From contig NZ_KK073873.1 in the NCBI RefSeq assembly GCF_000585355.1, positions 2,647,703 through 2,711,702 of the forward strand: a stretch of 64,000 bases of DNA, read 5' to 3'. This document shows positions 1 through 9,260 of the stretch, one piece after another (position 1 is the stretch's first letter; every line of letters starts with the position of its first letter). The notes beneath the pieces are model-generated. The model made no database searches. It saw only the letters and a program-made list of their open reading frames with translations, and was not told the origin of the DNA. This DNA is from Xylanibacter oryzae DSM 17970 (GTDB lineage: Bacteria; Bacteroidota; Bacteroidia; Bacteroidales; Bacteroidaceae). The translations under genes were made by a program, and so were the position numbers.

Positions 1-1
1 G

Positions 2-64
2 GAAGAGATTATTGCAGAACAAAAGAAAGGGATAAAGTTATTATTGATTGATACATATCGATAG
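2..64 (+). pseudogene. C-terminal tail of an unidentified gene entering from the left
   Basis: An open frame enters from the left edge and ends at a TAG at 62-64. It gives about 20 residues (EEIIAEQKKGIKLLLIDTYR). It is too short to identify. Its place directly upstream of RHS-type toxin and immunity cassettes suggests an earlier cassette or an immunity gene, but that is inference. The competing frame starting at base 1 also stays open to 51, so even the frame is uncertain. Confidence 0.25.
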
Positions 65-258
65 ATAATGATAATATAATTTGAGTAAACTATATGGCCT
101 TACGCGGATAACGCAAAGCTCGCAGAGAAAATACAGCAACGGAAAATAAATATACTCCCTTCTGATAGTATGAATAAATCTTGGAAAAGTCTGCGGAAGA
201 ATTGACACAGATAAATGAATATTTTTTACTATTTTAAAAAACGGACGAAGACTTTCAC

Positions 259-492
259 ATGATATATTCTTCAACTAAAGATGGAAAACTAGATTCAAAA
301 AACTCTTTCCAAATTGATAAAAAAGTTATTGATAAGCACTTAGAAACAACAGTTTATGGAAAATCATCTGATGAATTTGGAGGCGCAAAAAACAAACATT
401 ATGAGTATAATAAAAATACAAATGTAGAAGTATCTGGTATTACTATCGTAGGAAAATGTGACCCTAATAAAATAAAACCTTTCATAGAATGA
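259..492 (+). CDS. Small hypothetical protein, possible orphan toxin tip fragment
   Basis: A 77-residue hydrophilic protein, Lys/Asn/Asp rich, with no signal peptide or membrane segment. I recognise no family. The frame is open further upstream, back to a stop at 235-237, so the ATG may be internal to a relic. Its stop overlaps the ATG of the next gene (ATGA at 489-492), which is translational coupling typical of a toxin tip followed by its immunity gene. It lies in the same orientation as, and about 1.5 kb before, a recognisable RHS toxin tip. Being the displaced C-terminus of an older RHS tip is inference; it could be a stand-alone small gene. Confidence 0.4.
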   Translation: MIYSSTKDGKLDSKNSFQIDKKVIDKHLETTVYGKSSDEFGGAKNKHYEYNKNTNVEVSGITIVGKCDPNKIKPFIE

Positions 493-965
493 GAATAAAA
501 AGATTAACATTAAATTTGCTATTAGTGTTTATTAGTATTAGTTGCTCTGCAATCAATGCTGACACAATAAGTATCTTTTATACAAGAAATACGTCTTTAA
601 TTAATATTATGGATTCAATATCTGACTTGAATAAGAGGGACAAAAAAGATTATCAGAAACAAGAATTTTTAATGCTCCTAAGGCAAAGCGAAAAAGGAAT
701 AATGCTTTATATTACACAATGTTATATAGATAAAGATACTTTTAAAGACTACCATCCTTTGGGATGTGTTATTAAGAATGATTCTTATTTTTATATCGTA
801 AATCAAGGCATTAGTAATGACTCACTTAACAGTATATTTAAAAAAACAGATAACAAAATCATACCATATATCATGAAAGAACAAGATATTGATGCTGACG
901 TTTATTTCGTCTACAGAGAATCAAGACTATTCAGGTTGATAAATGGCTTTTTCCGAAGAGAATAA
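489..965 (+). CDS. Small exported hypothetical protein, candidate immunity protein
   Basis: This 158-residue protein begins with a clear signal sequence: basic MRIKR, a hydrophobic stretch at about residues 6-18, then a small-residue site near ISCSAINA-D. The mature part is about 130 residues of mixed alpha/beta character, with no motif I recognise. The start overlaps the stop of the preceding 77-residue gene by 4 bp, so the two are probably co-translated. It is followed directly by a duplicated RHS tip fragment. An immunity role against the upstream product is inferred from position only. Composition is very AT-rich, as in the rest of the first 4 kb. Confidence 0.5.
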   Translation: MRIKRLTLNLLLVFISISCSAINADTISIFYTRNTSLINIMDSISDLNKRDKKDYQKQEFLMLLRQSEKGIMLYITQCYIDKDTFKDYHPLGCVIKNDSYFYIVNQGISNDSLNSIFKKTDNKIIPYIMKEQDIDADVYFVYRESRLFRLINGFFRRE

Positions 966-987
966 TAAGTTATGATATCATAAATAA

Positions 988-1197
988 ATGTCTCCAAATG
1001 GATCTTTACAAAAATATAATCCCGAAACAGGTAAGACTGTTGTAGTTAATAATAATATGCCTAGTGACGTCAAAGATCCCACAAGAAAGAACAAAGTAAG
1101 TTCTAGCGAAACAAAAAAATATGATTTAAAAGACGAAATTGAATGGCAAAGAAGAATAGATCAAGAAGCAGCAAATGAACGAATAATTAAATTTTAA
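988..1197 (+). pseudogene. Duplicated C-terminal fragment of the RHS toxin tip
   Basis: From base 992 this sequence is essentially identical to 2750-2955, the last 68 codons of the RHS toxin gene, including its stop codon. It carries only the extreme C-terminus of the tip (NGSLQKYNPETGK onward to NERIIKF) and lacks the RHS core and the metal-binding motif. It is a duplication scar, not a functional toxin. An ATG at 988 gives a possible 69-residue product, but that ATG lies just outside the homology and is probably fortuitous. Confidence 0.8.
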
Positions 1198-1860
1198 TAA
1201 AAATATAGCGATATGAAAAAAATAACAACTATAATAATATTTTTAGTCGGAATAATACTAGGAATATTTATCAAATCAGAATATGACATAGTGAAAAGCA
1301 AAAATGTCGTAGTTAAAGAAGATTTTATCTTTAAAGGAAGTGTGAAAGTAGATCATGATATGATAGATGCACGAAAATCGGTAGATGATAGTGTCAATTA
1401 TGTATCTGGAATAGACCCATTTAACGTATATAGCAATCAGGATGGAATCATTCCAGATGCTAAATCAGCTGTAGATATTGCAAAGATAATACTTAATTAT
1501 TATTACGATGGAACATTTAATAATGAAAAGCCTTTTAATGTAGAACTAGTAAATAATAGAGTCTGGTACATATATGGTTCGCTTCCAAAAGGTTATTATG
1601 GTGGCGTTGCCCAGATATCAATACAGAAGTCTGATGGTAAGGTATTAGGAATATTTCATGACAAATAAAAATACTTTCACTTAAAAGGTACGTGTAATGC
1701 TCTAGTATCTGATGCAAACAAGGGAATTGCCAATATAGAATACGACAATATGAATAATCCAAGAAGAATACAATTTACAAACGGAAATGTTACGGAATAT
1801 GTATATTCTGCTGAGGGTGAAAAGCTGCGTACAATACACCGTACGGCCGTGAACAACATT
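992..1860 (+). repeat. Tandem duplication unit, copy 1 (period 1758 bp)
   Basis: Copy 1 of a repeat whose second copy is at 2750-3618. Matching points share one constant offset of 1758: the toxin-tail stop (1197/2955), the immunity ATG (1213/2971), the immunity stop (1668/3426) and the RHS re-entry ATG (1750/3508). Identity is near 100% over the first 200 bp and falls toward the end of the immunity gene and beyond 1790. Confidence 0.9.
1213..1668 (+). CDS. NTF2-fold immunity protein, copy 1
   Basis: A 151-residue protein with an N-terminal hydrophobic anchor (about residues 3-20) and a C-terminal domain carrying the NTF2-fold immunity signature: DAKSAVDIAKIIL, then KPFNVELVNNRVWYIYGSLP, then GGVAQISIQKSDGKVLGI. 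This pattern belongs to immunity proteins found next to polymorphic toxins. It lies 15 bp after the duplicated toxin tail and is paralogous to the gene at 2971-3426. The N-terminal third is nearly identical between the copies, while the middle (residues about 50-80) has diverged with compensating indels. That is what one expects when immunity proteins track different toxins. The hydrophobic N-terminus suggests inner-membrane or periplasmic placement (inference). Confidence 0.75.
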   Translation: MKKITTIIIFLVGIILGIFIKSEYDIVKSKNVVVKEDFIFKGSVKVDHDMIDARKSVDDSVNYVSGIDPFNVYSNQDGIIPDAKSAVDIAKIILNYYYDGTFNNEKPFNVELVNNRVWYIYGSLPKGYYGGVAQISIQKSDGKVLGIFHDK

Positions 1861-2955
1861 ACAGTGCCTATTGGCAATACATTACCGCTAACGGTTGCCA
1901 ATACTCTTTCCGTAGATAGCACGGATTACATAGGTCCTTTCATTTTTGAGAATAACAAGCCGGACAAAGTATTATTTAGTGGCGGGTTCTGTTCATTCAC
2001 GGATAGCAACCAGCCCGTGTTCCATTATTATACTCAAGACCATCTGGGAAACAACCGTGCAGTAGTGAATGAGAATGGTACGCTGGAACAGGTTACGCAC
2101 TACTATCCTTTTGGCGGTGTATATGGTGATGCCGGGTTTAATGCTTCTGCACAGCCATATAAGTACAATGGAAAAGAGCTGGACAGAATGCATGGACTGG
2201 ATTGGTATGACTATGGGGCTAGAGATTATGACGCTGCATTGGCCCAATGGACTAAAATGGATCCACTATGTGAAACGTATAAAGGAATCAATCCGTATGC
2301 ATATTGTATGAATAATCCGATAAAGTTTGTAGATATAAAAGGATTTGCTCCTGGTGATTTCTTCATTTCTATGGATGCTGCAGCTAACGATTTTGGACTA
2401 ACTTTCAATGATAATTCTATTAGAAAAAATGTTGAATATGGCTCAACTATTTTTATAATACATAACAGAAAAGGTCAGATTGGCTATACATATACAATAC
2501 CAAATATAGGAGATTACTCCCATTCAACGTCTAGTATTGCTCCATGGGGAGTAAGGGCTGTTGCGAATATACATACCCATGGAGAAAGTTCTTATTGGAA
2601 TGATGATGATCATAAATATTATGATAATGAATTTTCAGGAGCAAGAGATGAATATGGTACTCCTCTTTCTGATCAGCAAAAAAGGTTAGAGCATTCCTTT
2701 TGGGATATAGGACAGGCTAATAAGAACAAACATCCGAGTTATTTGGCAACTCCAAATGGATCTTTACAAAAATATAATCCCGAAACAGGTAAGACTGTTG
2801 TAGTTAATAATAATATGCCTAGTGACGTCAAAGATCCCACAAGAAAGAACAAAGTAAGTTCTAGCGAAACAAAAAAATATGATTTAAAAGACGAAATTGA
2901 ATGGCAAAGAAGAATAGATCAAGAAGCAGCAAATGAACGAATAATTAAATTTTAA
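1750..2955 (+). CDS. RHS repeat-associated core protein with JAMM-like C-terminal toxin domain, 5' truncated
   Basis: These 401 residues are the end of a Bacteroidetes RHS/YD-repeat polymorphic toxin. Residues 1-200 are YD repeat plus the RHS core (DHLGNNRAVVN, HYYPFGG, PYKYNGKELD, YDYGARDYD, MDPLCETY, NPYAYCMNNP, FVDIKG). Residues 200-401 form the variable tip. The tip has E229, H275-T-H277 and S296-x3-D300, close to the Glu/HxH/S-xx-D metal site of JAMM peptidases and to DUF4329 domains. The frame is open back to 1669, directly after the immunity stop, and still reads as RHS (SDANKGIANIEYDN), so the usual large N-terminal barrel is absent. It is probably a silent, recombination-ready tip; low-level translation from 1750 cannot be excluded. 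Confidence 0.75.
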   Translation: MNNPRRIQFTNGNVTEYVYSAEGEKLRTIHRTAVNNITVPIGNTLPLTVANTLSVDSTDYIGPFIFENNKPDKVLFSGGFCSFTDSNQPVFHYYTQDHLGNNRAVVNENGTLEQVTHYYPFGGVYGDAGFNASAQPYKYNGKELDRMHGLDWYDYGARDYDAALAQWTKMDPLCETYKGINPYAYCMNNPIKFVDIKGFAPGDFFISMDAAANDFGLTFNDNSIRKNVEYGSTIFIIHNRKGQIGYTYTIPNIGDYSHSTSSIAPWGVRAVANIHTHGESSYWNDDDHKYYDNEFSGARDEYGTPLSDQQKRLEHSFWDIGQANKNKHPSYLATPNGSLQKYNPETGKTVVVNNNMPSDVKDPTRKNKVSSSETKKYDLKDEIEWQRRIDQEAANERIIKF

Positions 2956-3618
2956 TAAAAATATAGCGATATGAAAAAAATAACAACTATAATAATATTT
3001 TTAGTAGGAATAATACTAGGAATATTTATCAAGTCAGAATATGACATAGTAAAAAGCAAAAATGTCGTAGTCAAAGAAGATTTTATCTTTAAAGGAAATG
3101 TGAAAGTAGACAAGGATATAACAGAAGAACGAAAATTGGTAGATGATACTTATTTTAAATCAGATATAGACACTATGGGAGTTTATGGCAGAACGAATGG
3201 TATAATACCCAATGCAAAGTCAGCAGCAGGTATTGCGAAGATAATACTTAATTATTGTTACGGAGAGGGAACAATTAACAAAGAAAAACCTTTTAATGTA
3301 GAATTAGTAAATAACAGAGTCTGGTATATATATGGTTCTCTTCCAAAAAACTCTTTTGGTGGCGCTGCTCAGATATTAATACAGAAGTCTGATGGTAAGG
3401 TATTAGGAATATTTCATGGCAAATAAAAATACTTTCACTTAAAAGGTACGTGTAATGCTCTAGTATCTGATGCAAACAAGGGAATTGCCAATATAGAATA
3501 CGACAATATGAATAATCCAAGAAGAATACAATTTATCAACGGAAATGTTACGCAGTAAGTATATTCTGTTAAAGGTGAAAGACTGCGTACCATTAACCAC
3601 ATACGGTAAACAATATAT
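2750..3618 (+). repeat. Tandem duplication unit, copy 2 (period 1758 bp)
   Basis: Second copy of the unit at 992-1860. It contains the last 206 bp of the toxin tip, the second immunity gene and a decayed RHS re-entry segment. Similarity fades after about 3618. Confidence 0.9.
2971..3426 (+). CDS. NTF2-fold immunity protein, copy 2 (cognate to the adjacent tip)
   Basis: A 151-residue paralogue of the gene at 1213-1668 with the same N-terminal hydrophobic anchor and the same immunity signature (NAKSAAGIAKIILNYCYG, KPFNVELVNNRVWYIYGSLP, GGAAQILIQKSDGKVLGIFHGK). It starts 15 bp after the stop of the RHS toxin and is therefore the likely cognate immunity protein. The segment around residues 50-80 differs strongly from copy 1, while both ends are almost unchanged. 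Total length is kept by one deletion and one insertion. The NTF2-fold assignment rests on family patterns; which toxin it neutralises is inferred from adjacency. Confidence 0.75.
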   Translation: MKKITTIIIFLVGIILGIFIKSEYDIVKSKNVVVKEDFIFKGNVKVDKDITEERKLVDDTYFKSDIDTMGVYGRTNGIIPNAKSAAGIAKIILNYCYGEGTINKEKPFNVELVNNRVWYIYGSLPKNSFGGAAQILIQKSDGKVLGIFHGK

Positions 3619-3640
3619 AAACTGTTGAAAGGTATTTTAT
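3427..3640 (+). pseudogene. Decayed RHS core fragment after the second immunity gene
   Basis: This matches 1669-1870 at offset 1758 and reads as the same YD-repeat segment (SDANKGIANIEYDNMNNPRRIQF). An in-frame TAA at 3556-3558 and further drift end it. It is the landing-pad homology left beside a toxin-immunity cassette and has no coding capacity beyond about 40 residues. Confidence 0.8.
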
Positions 3641-3684
3641 ACATCACAGAAAAACTTATAAAATAGAAAATAAAAACGTTCTCT

Positions 3685-4293
3685 AACCTCAACCTCACTA
3701 TTATTGTATAAATATATGTACACTAGCATGTTATGCGAGTGAGGTTTAATATTATAACCTCACTAAACCTCACTATGTCTTTTTCCAAAAGTGGTTAACT
3801 TTTTAATAATTAATTGATAATATATATAATATCTCGAATTATAGCCTTTATATTTATCTTGTGCAAACAACGAAATATAGACAAAACAATATGCAAACAT
3901 TATATTGCGTAAAGCAAATCAGGAATGGTTTTACACTTGTATAAAGTGTTTCAGTAAATCTTTAAATAATTTGTATAGAAAACTAAGAAATTTAACTAAA
4001 GAGATTTATGCCGAATTCAGTCATAGTAATAATAGACAATAAGCATAGTCTCACTACTAAAAAACGAACTTTTCAGGTCTGAAAAACAACTTGTTTTATT
4101 AAGCAAAACAAGTTGATTTGTCTAACAAAATAAGTTGTTTTGCTCTTTAATATTTATGCTTTTCCAACACAAAAGATTACTAAATAGCAATGATTTGATA
4201 CTAGTGAGATTAACCTCACTAACCTCACTAAACCTCACTAAATATAACATATTGATACACATACATTTATACAATAATAGTGAGGTTGAGGTT
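3685..4293. repeat. 609-bp segment bounded by 36-bp inverted repeats
   Basis: Bases 3685-3720 are the inverted complement of 4258-4293 with 34 of 36 positions matching. The 9-mer AACCTCACT or its complement recurs near both ends (3691, 3738, 3756, 3766, 4212, 4221, 4231, 4279), giving small hairpins. The interior has no convincing gene and no transposase. I saw no flanking target duplication. It could be a small non-autonomous element, a recombination or regulatory structure, or a relic; the sequence does not decide. Confidence 0.7.
4087..4115. repeat. Perfect 11-bp hairpin
   Basis: CAACTTGTTTT at 4087-4097 pairs perfectly with AAAACAAGTTG at 4105-4115 across a 7-base loop. A related half-site (AATAAGTTGTTTTG) follows at about 4129. 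There is no T-run typical of a terminator. It may be a protein-binding palindrome inside the 609-bp inverted-repeat segment. Confidence 0.5.
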
Positions 4294-4506
4294 AAAAAAA
4301 AATTAAAAATTAAAAATATTTTGGGTATTGTAATAATCGCATTTAATTTTGTATTATTATATTGCACTAATGAAATTAGTACAGACAGTGAGCAACCTAT
4401 AACAAAGTAGATTATCAGTTAAACTTTCAAATTTATTACTGTTTCTGTTAATTATTACATTTTTAATAGCTAACTTTGCGGCTGTATACAAAATAAATAG
4501 ATTGAC
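4294..4506. other. Gene-free AT-rich DNA before ychF
   Basis: An A-rich tract (4291-4320) and low-complexity AT sequence, then the ychF promoter. I see no gene here that I can support. Confidence 0.5.
4471..4479 (+). promoter_or_regulatory. -7 box for ychF-lgt
   Basis: TAACTTTGC matches the Bacteroidetes -7 consensus TAnnTTTGC, 27 bases before the ychF ATG. The -33 box is weak. Confidence 0.6.
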
Positions 4507-5607
4507 ATGTCATTAAAATGTGGTATAGTAGGCCTTCCTAATGTAGGAAAATCTACTCTTTTCAATTGTGTGTCGAGTGCTAAAGCACAGGCCGCTAATT
4601 TCCCATTCTGTACAATAGAGCCTAACGTAGGCGTAATCACAGTTCCTGATGAACGACTGACAAAACTTGCCGAAATAGTTCACCCGGGACGTATAGTACC
4701 TGCAACTTGTGAGATCGTAGATATAGCAGGATTGGTAAAGGGAGCCAGTAAAGGTGAAGGACTTGGAAATAAATTTCTTGGAAATATCCGTGAAACTGAT
4801 GCAATAATACATGTATTGCGTTGTTTTGATGATGAAAACATAACTCATGTAGACGGTACAATAGATCCTATACGTGATAAGGAGATTATAGATACAGAGC
4901 TACAGCTCAAAGACCTCGAAACAATAGAGAGCCGAATGAGCAAAGAGCAAAAAATAGCCGCTACAGGAAATAAGGACGCAAAAGTAAATGTTGCTGTGCT
5001 TGATGCTTATAAAGAAGCTCTTGATAAAGGACTTAACGCACGCACTGTTGAATTTGAAAGCAAAGAAGAGCAACAAGCCGCTCACGACTTGTTCTTGCTA
5101 ACCGCCAAACCGGTATTGTACATCTGCAATGTAGACGAAAACAGTGCAAAAGATGGTAATGAATACAGCAAAAGGGTTGAGGAAATAGCTAAAACTGAAG
5201 GTGCAGAAGTACTCGTTATTGCAGCTAAGACCGAAGAGGATATAGCTAGCCTTGAGACTTACGAAGATAAAAAGATTTTCCTTGACGAACTCGGACTTGA
5301 AGAGAGCGGCGTAAACCGTCTTATCAAGAAAGCATACAGTCTGCTCAACCTTCAGACATTTATTACTGCAGGAGAGATGGAAGTAAAGGCCTGGACTTAT
5401 CATAAGGGATGGAAGGCACCACAATGCGCCGGTGTAATACATACTGACTTTGAGAAAGGATTTATCCGTGCTGAGGTAATAAAGTACGAAGATTATATCA
5501 AATATGGCAATGAAGCTGCTATAAGAGAAGCTGGAAAACTTGGCGTAGAAGGTAAAGACTATGAGGTGCAGGACGGAGATATAATGCACTTCAGATTTAA
5601 CGTATAA
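4507..5607 (+). CDS. ychF: Redox-regulated ATPase/GTPase YchF (Obg family)
   Basis: A 366-residue cytoplasmic P-loop protein of normal family length. The G1 loop GLPNVGKS is at residues 9-16, the G3 loop DIAG at 72-75, and the G4 position reads NVDE (about residue 205). This replaces NKxD and explains why YchF proteins prefer ATP. The C-terminal TGS domain ends in [10 protein letters not shown], the typical family end. YchF binds ribosomes and modulates stress responses in other bacteria. It has its own TAACTTTGC promoter and is followed after 4 bp by lgt, so the two are likely co-transcribed. Confidence 0.97.
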   Translation: MSLKCGIVGLPNVGKSTLFNCVSSAKAQAANFPFCTIEPNVGVITVPDERLTKLAEIVHPGRIVPATCEIVDIAGLVKGASKGEGLGNKFLGNIRETDAIIHVLRCFDDENITHVDGTIDPIRDKEIIDTELQLKDLETIESRMSKEQKIAATGNKDAKVNVAVLDAYKEALDKGLNARTVEFESKEEQQAAHDLFLLTAKPVLYICNVDENSAKDGNEYSKRVEEIAKTEGAEVLVIAAKTEEDIASLETYEDKKIFLDELGLEESGVNRLIKKAYSLLNLQTFITAGEMEVKAWTYHKGWKAPQCAGVIHTDFEKGFIRAEVIKYEDYIKYGNEAAIREAGKLGVEGKDYEVQDGDIMHFRFNV

Positions 5608-5611
5608 AAAT

Positions 5612-6457
5612 ATGAACTTACTGAATTACATTCTCTGGAATCCCCCACTCTATTTATTTCATATAGGTGGTTTTGGGATTAGATGGTATTCCACATGTTG
5701 GCTTATCGGTCTGCTACTAGCTTATTTCGTTGTGAAGCGATTGTATAAGGAACAGAAGATTGAAGACAAATACTTCGATCCATTGTTCATCTACTGTTTT
5801 GTTGGCATACTGGCCGGTGCAAGACTTGGTCATTGCATCTTCTATCAACCGGATTATTTTCTTACCAGCTGGCCACATGTAATTGAGATGCTTCTGCCTA
5901 TACACCAGACAATAGACGGTGCATGGAAGTTTGTTGGATATGAAGGTCTGGCAAGTCATGGAGGCACAATAGGACTTATGATTGCACTATATTTGTATTA
6001 TCGTAAAACGAAAGTCAATTTATGGACAGTATTAGATAATATAGCTATAGCAACTCCTACCACAGCTTGTTTTATAAGGCTCGGCAATTTAATGAATTCA
6101 GAAATAATAGGAAAAGTTACTGATGTACCATGGGCGTTCATATTCGAACGAGTAGACGGAGCACCAAGACATCCGGGACAGTTATACGAAGCAATAGCTT
6201 ACGCTATTATCTTCTTCATAGGCTGGTACTTCTACCGTAAAAGCGCAAAGAAAGTGGGTTCCGGATTTTTCTTTGGATTATGCCTTACATTAATATTCGC
6301 ATTCAGATTCTTTGTTGAATTCACTAAGGATATACAAGAACCCTTTGAAGCAGGATTACCATTAGATATGGGACAGATATTGAGCGTGCCATTTGTCATA
6401 CTCGGACTGTTTTGTATGTTTGGAGGTAAATGGATGAAAAAATTAGGAGCTGATTAA
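5612..6457 (+). CDS. lgt: Prolipoprotein diacylglyceryl transferase
   Basis: A 281-residue polytopic inner-membrane protein. Lgt transfers the diacylglyceryl group from phosphatidylglycerol to the lipobox cysteine of prolipoproteins, the first step of lipoprotein maturation. Family marks are the N-terminal [12 protein letters not shown], the [12 protein letters not shown] loop, the [13 protein letters not shown] segment holding the signature Arg/Asn residues, and HPGQLYEA. The many lipoproteins in this window are its natural substrates. It lies 4 bp after ychF. The stop codon sits inside the stem of an intrinsic terminator. Confidence 0.97.
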   Translation: MNLLNYILWNPPLYLFHIGGFGIRWYSTCWLIGLLLAYFVVKRLYKEQKIEDKYFDPLFIYCFVGILAGARLGHCIFYQPDYFLTSWPHVIEMLLPIHQTIDGAWKFVGYEGLASHGGTIGLMIALYLYYRKTKVNLWTVLDNIAIATPTTACFIRLGNLMNSEIIGKVTDVPWAFIFERVDGAPRHPGQLYEAIAYAIIFFIGWYFYRKSAKKVGSGFFFGLCLTLIFAFRFFVEFTKDIQEPFEAGLPLDMGQILSVPFVILGLFCMFGGKWMKKLGAD

Positions 6458-6472
6458 TTCAGCTCTTTTTTT
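6447..6472 (+). terminator. Intrinsic terminator of ychF-lgt
   Basis: GAGCTGA (6447-6453) and TCAGCTC (6459-6465) form a 7-bp stem followed by seven T. It overlaps the 3' end of lgt and separates it from convergent mutS. Confidence 0.85.
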
Positions 6473-9092
6473 ATTTCCCTTTTACTATTTTCTTTATGTC
6501 ATTCAATTTATTAAGAGCATCCACAGGTGTTAGATTATTTATATCAAGGCCTAATATTTCATCTCGCACCTGACACAGTATAGGATCATCCAATTGGAAA
6601 AAACTCAGTTGCATACCTTCACGGCTTGATGCTATCTCATGCGTAGGTTTGCCTGCTGTACCAACTGTACTGTTATCATCCTCCAATTGTTTAAGGATAA
6701 CGTTAGCTCTCTTAACTATACTCTTAGGCATGCCCGCAATCTCTGCTACATGTATACCAAATGAGTGCTCACTCCCACCCCTCTCAAGTTTACGTAAGAA
6801 TATAACCTTACCGTCAAGTTCCTTAACAGAAACATTATAATTTTTGATACGAGAGAAGTTTTTCTCCATCTCATTCATCTCATGGTAGTGTGTAGCAAAA
6901 AGAGTACGTGCCCTTGCCTTTGTATGCTCATGAAGATACTCTACTATTGCCCATGCAATGGATATACCATCATAAGTAGATGTACCACGCCCCAATTCAT
7001 CAAAAAGCACAAGGCTCTTTGGCGAAACATTATTCAATATGTTAGCTGCCTCTGTCATCTCTACCATAAAGGTTGATTCTCCTAACGAAATATTATCAGA
7101 AGCACCAACACGGGTGAATATTTTATCTACCAAACCTATTCTAGCTGATTCTGCCGGCACAAAGCATCCTACCTGGGCCATTAGTACTATCAAGGCTGTT
7201 TGTCGCAGCAGAGCCGATTTACCGGCCATATTTGGACCGGTTATTATCATTATCTGTTGCTTTTCGGTGTCAAGGTATATGTCATTCGGCACATAGCGCT
7301 CCCCTAGCGGCAGTTGAGTCTCAATAACAGGATGTCTTCCTTTCTTTATATCAAGTACATCTGTTGTATCTATCACCGGACGTATATAGTTATTCTCTTC
7401 AGATGTTTTGGCAAAAGATAACAGACAATCAAGTCTTGCAATAAGATTGGCATTTATCTGAATGGCAGGAATATACTCTTGCATAGACATAACAAGATCA
7501 TTAAACAATTTTGTCTCAAGTGATAAAATTTTGTCTTCAGCGCCTAGTATCTTTTCTTCATACTCTTTTAATTCCTGGGTAATGTAACGCTCTGCCTGAA
7601 CAAGAGTCTGCTTGCGTATCCATGATTCAGGAACTTTATCTTTATATGTATTTCTTACTTCCAGATAATAACCGAAAACATTATTATAGCCTATCTTTAG
7701 ACTTGATATACCTGTTTCTTGGGTTTCACGCTCCTGTATTTTCATCAGATAATCTTTTCCATTATATGATATATTACGGAGTTCGTCCAGGTCTCTATTT
7801 ACACCATCAGCTATCACCCCACCCTTGTTGATTAGTTGCGGTGGATCGTTTTTAACTTCTTTATCTATGCGGTCTCTTAAAAGAACACAAAGATTCAACT
7901 GCTCTCCTATCCTCTTCAGCGCATCATTTTTAGCACATTGGCATGCCTTTTTAACAGGCTGTATAGCTTGTAAGGCAATTTTTAGTTGCACTACCTCACG
8001 CGGTGATACTCTGCCTACAGCAACTTTGGATATTATACGTTCCAAATCACCTATCTGATGAAACTGATCATCAATAAGTTGACGAAATTCAGGTTCACGA
8101 AACAGATATTCCACAATATCCAATCTCTCATTTATCGGCTTCTCGTCTTTAAGTGGAAATACCACCCAACGCTTAAGCATACGAGCCCCCATTGGTGATA
8201 CTGTTTTGTCTATCACATTAAGTAGTGAACTGCCATCCTCTTGCATAGGCTGGAGAAGTTCAAGACTACGTATGGTAAACTTATCCATTCGTACATATCT
8301 CTCCTCTTCTATTCTGGAAAGAGATGTTATATGTCCTATATGAGTATGCTGTGTAAGTTCAAGATATTGAAGAATAGCTCCACTGGCAATTACGCCTGAC
8401 TTGAGATGATCTACTCCAAAGCCCTTAAGACTCTTAACACCAAACTGTTTAAGTAGTTTCTGATGAGCAGACTGCTCTGTAAAGACCCAGTCGTCTAATT
8501 CAAATGTAAAGAATTTATTACCAAAATATTTTTCAAAATCCTGTTTTTTGGCTCTATCAAAAAGTACTTCTTTAGGTGAAAAATTGCCAAGCAATTTGTC
8601 TACATAATCATATGTGCCCTCGCCTGTAAGAAACTCACCGGTAGATATATCAAGAAATGAAACACCGCAAGAATACTTTCCGAAATGTACAGCTGCCAAA
8701 AAGTTATTTTCTTTATAATTGAGCACATTATCACTCATAGCCACACCAGGTGTTACAAGTTCGGTAATGCCACGCTTAACTAACGTCTTTGTAAGTTTTG
8801 GGTCTTCCAACTGGTCGCATATAGCAACACGCTTACCGGCACGTACAAGTTTAGGTAAATAAGTATCCAATGCATGATGAGGAAAACCTGCCATCTCTGC
8901 AGATCCTTTATTTCCACCATTATTACGGCGCGTAAGAGTAATACCCAATATTTTTGAAGCCGTAACAGCATCTTCACAATACGTCTCATAAAAGTCACCA
9001 CAACGGAATAGTAATAACGCATCTGGATGTTTTGCCTTCAACGTAAAAAACTGTTTCATCATTGGTGTAAGTCCGTTATCTTTATTTGCCAT
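6471..9092 (-). CDS. mutS: DNA mismatch repair ATPase MutS
   Basis: An 873-residue protein, full length for MutS1. The mismatch-reading Phe-x-Glu motif is GDFYE (residues 32-36) in the N-terminal domain. Connector, core and clamp domains follow, then the ABC ATPase with Walker A GPNMAGKS at about residue 620, a Walker B region [11 protein letters not shown], and the ATHYHEM segment. The C-terminal region is the usual helix-turn-helix dimerisation tail. It recognises mispaired bases and recruits MutL. It is monocistronic, with a promoter about 30 bp upstream, and converges on lgt with a 13-bp gap. Confidence 0.98.
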   Translation of the reverse strand: MANKDNGLTPMMKQFFTLKAKHPDALLLFRCGDFYETYCEDAVTASKILGITLTRRNNGGNKGSAEMAGFPHHALDTYLPKLVRAGKRVAICDQLEDPKLTKTLVKRGITELVTPGVAMSDNVLNYKENNFLAAVHFGKYSCGVSFLDISTGEFLTGEGTYDYVDKLLGNFSPKEVLFDRAKKQDFEKYFGNKFFTFELDDWVFTEQSAHQKLLKQFGVKSLKGFGVDHLKSGVIASGAILQYLELTQHTHIGHITSLSRIEEERYVRMDKFTIRSLELLQPMQEDGSSLLNVIDKTVSPMGARMLKRWVVFPLKDEKPINERLDIVEYLFREPEFRQLIDDQFHQIGDLERIISKVAVGRVSPREVVQLKIALQAIQPVKKACQCAKNDALKRIGEQLNLCVLLRDRIDKEVKNDPPQLINKGGVIADGVNRDLDELRNISYNGKDYLMKIQERETQETGISSLKIGYNNVFGYYLEVRNTYKDKVPESWIRKQTLVQAERYITQELKEYEEKILGAEDKILSLETKLFNDLVMSMQEYIPAIQINANLIARLDCLLSFAKTSEENNYIRPVIDTTDVLDIKKGRHPVIETQLPLGERYVPNDIYLDTEKQQIMIITGPNMAGKSALLRQTALIVLMAQVGCFVPAESARIGLVDKIFTRVGASDNISLGESTFMVEMTEAANILNNVSPKSLVLFDELGRGTSTYDGISIAWAIVEYLHEHTKARARTLFATHYHEMNEMEKNFSRIKNYNVSVKELDGKVIFLRKLERGGSEHSFGIHVAEIAGMPKSIVKRANVILKQLEDDNSTVGTAGKPTHEIASSREGMQLSFFQLDDPILCQVRDEILGLDINNLTPVDALNKLNDIKKIVKGK

Positions 9093-9120
9093 TAAGCTAT
9101 TATTTTAAAATTTGTAATCG

Positions 9121-9152
9121 GCAAAATTAAAGAAAAAAGAGCAAAAGACAAA
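9121..9152 (-). promoter_or_regulatory. mutS promoter
   Basis: On the minus strand TTTG (9149-9152), 19 bp, then TAATTTTGC (9121-9129). Both boxes match the Bacteroidetes consensus. Confidence 0.7.
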
Positions 9153-9260
9153 ATAAAAAGAGTAAAAAATAATATCATATTTTTATATGATTATCTATAA
9201 TAAGCAAGATAAGCTTAACATTAGACAAAATAGTATTATATATTTAGCTATATAATATAT

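Noticed and set aside
3738..3774. AACCTCACT repeats as a CRISPR array
   Set aside because: The units are 9 bp, occur in both orientations and lack regular spacers; no cas genes are nearby.
4135..4410. 91-codon open frame inside and beyond the inverted-repeat segment
   Set aside because: It runs through the AACCTCACT repeats and an A-rich tract, has no family resemblance, and its reading frame is explained by AT-rich repeats.
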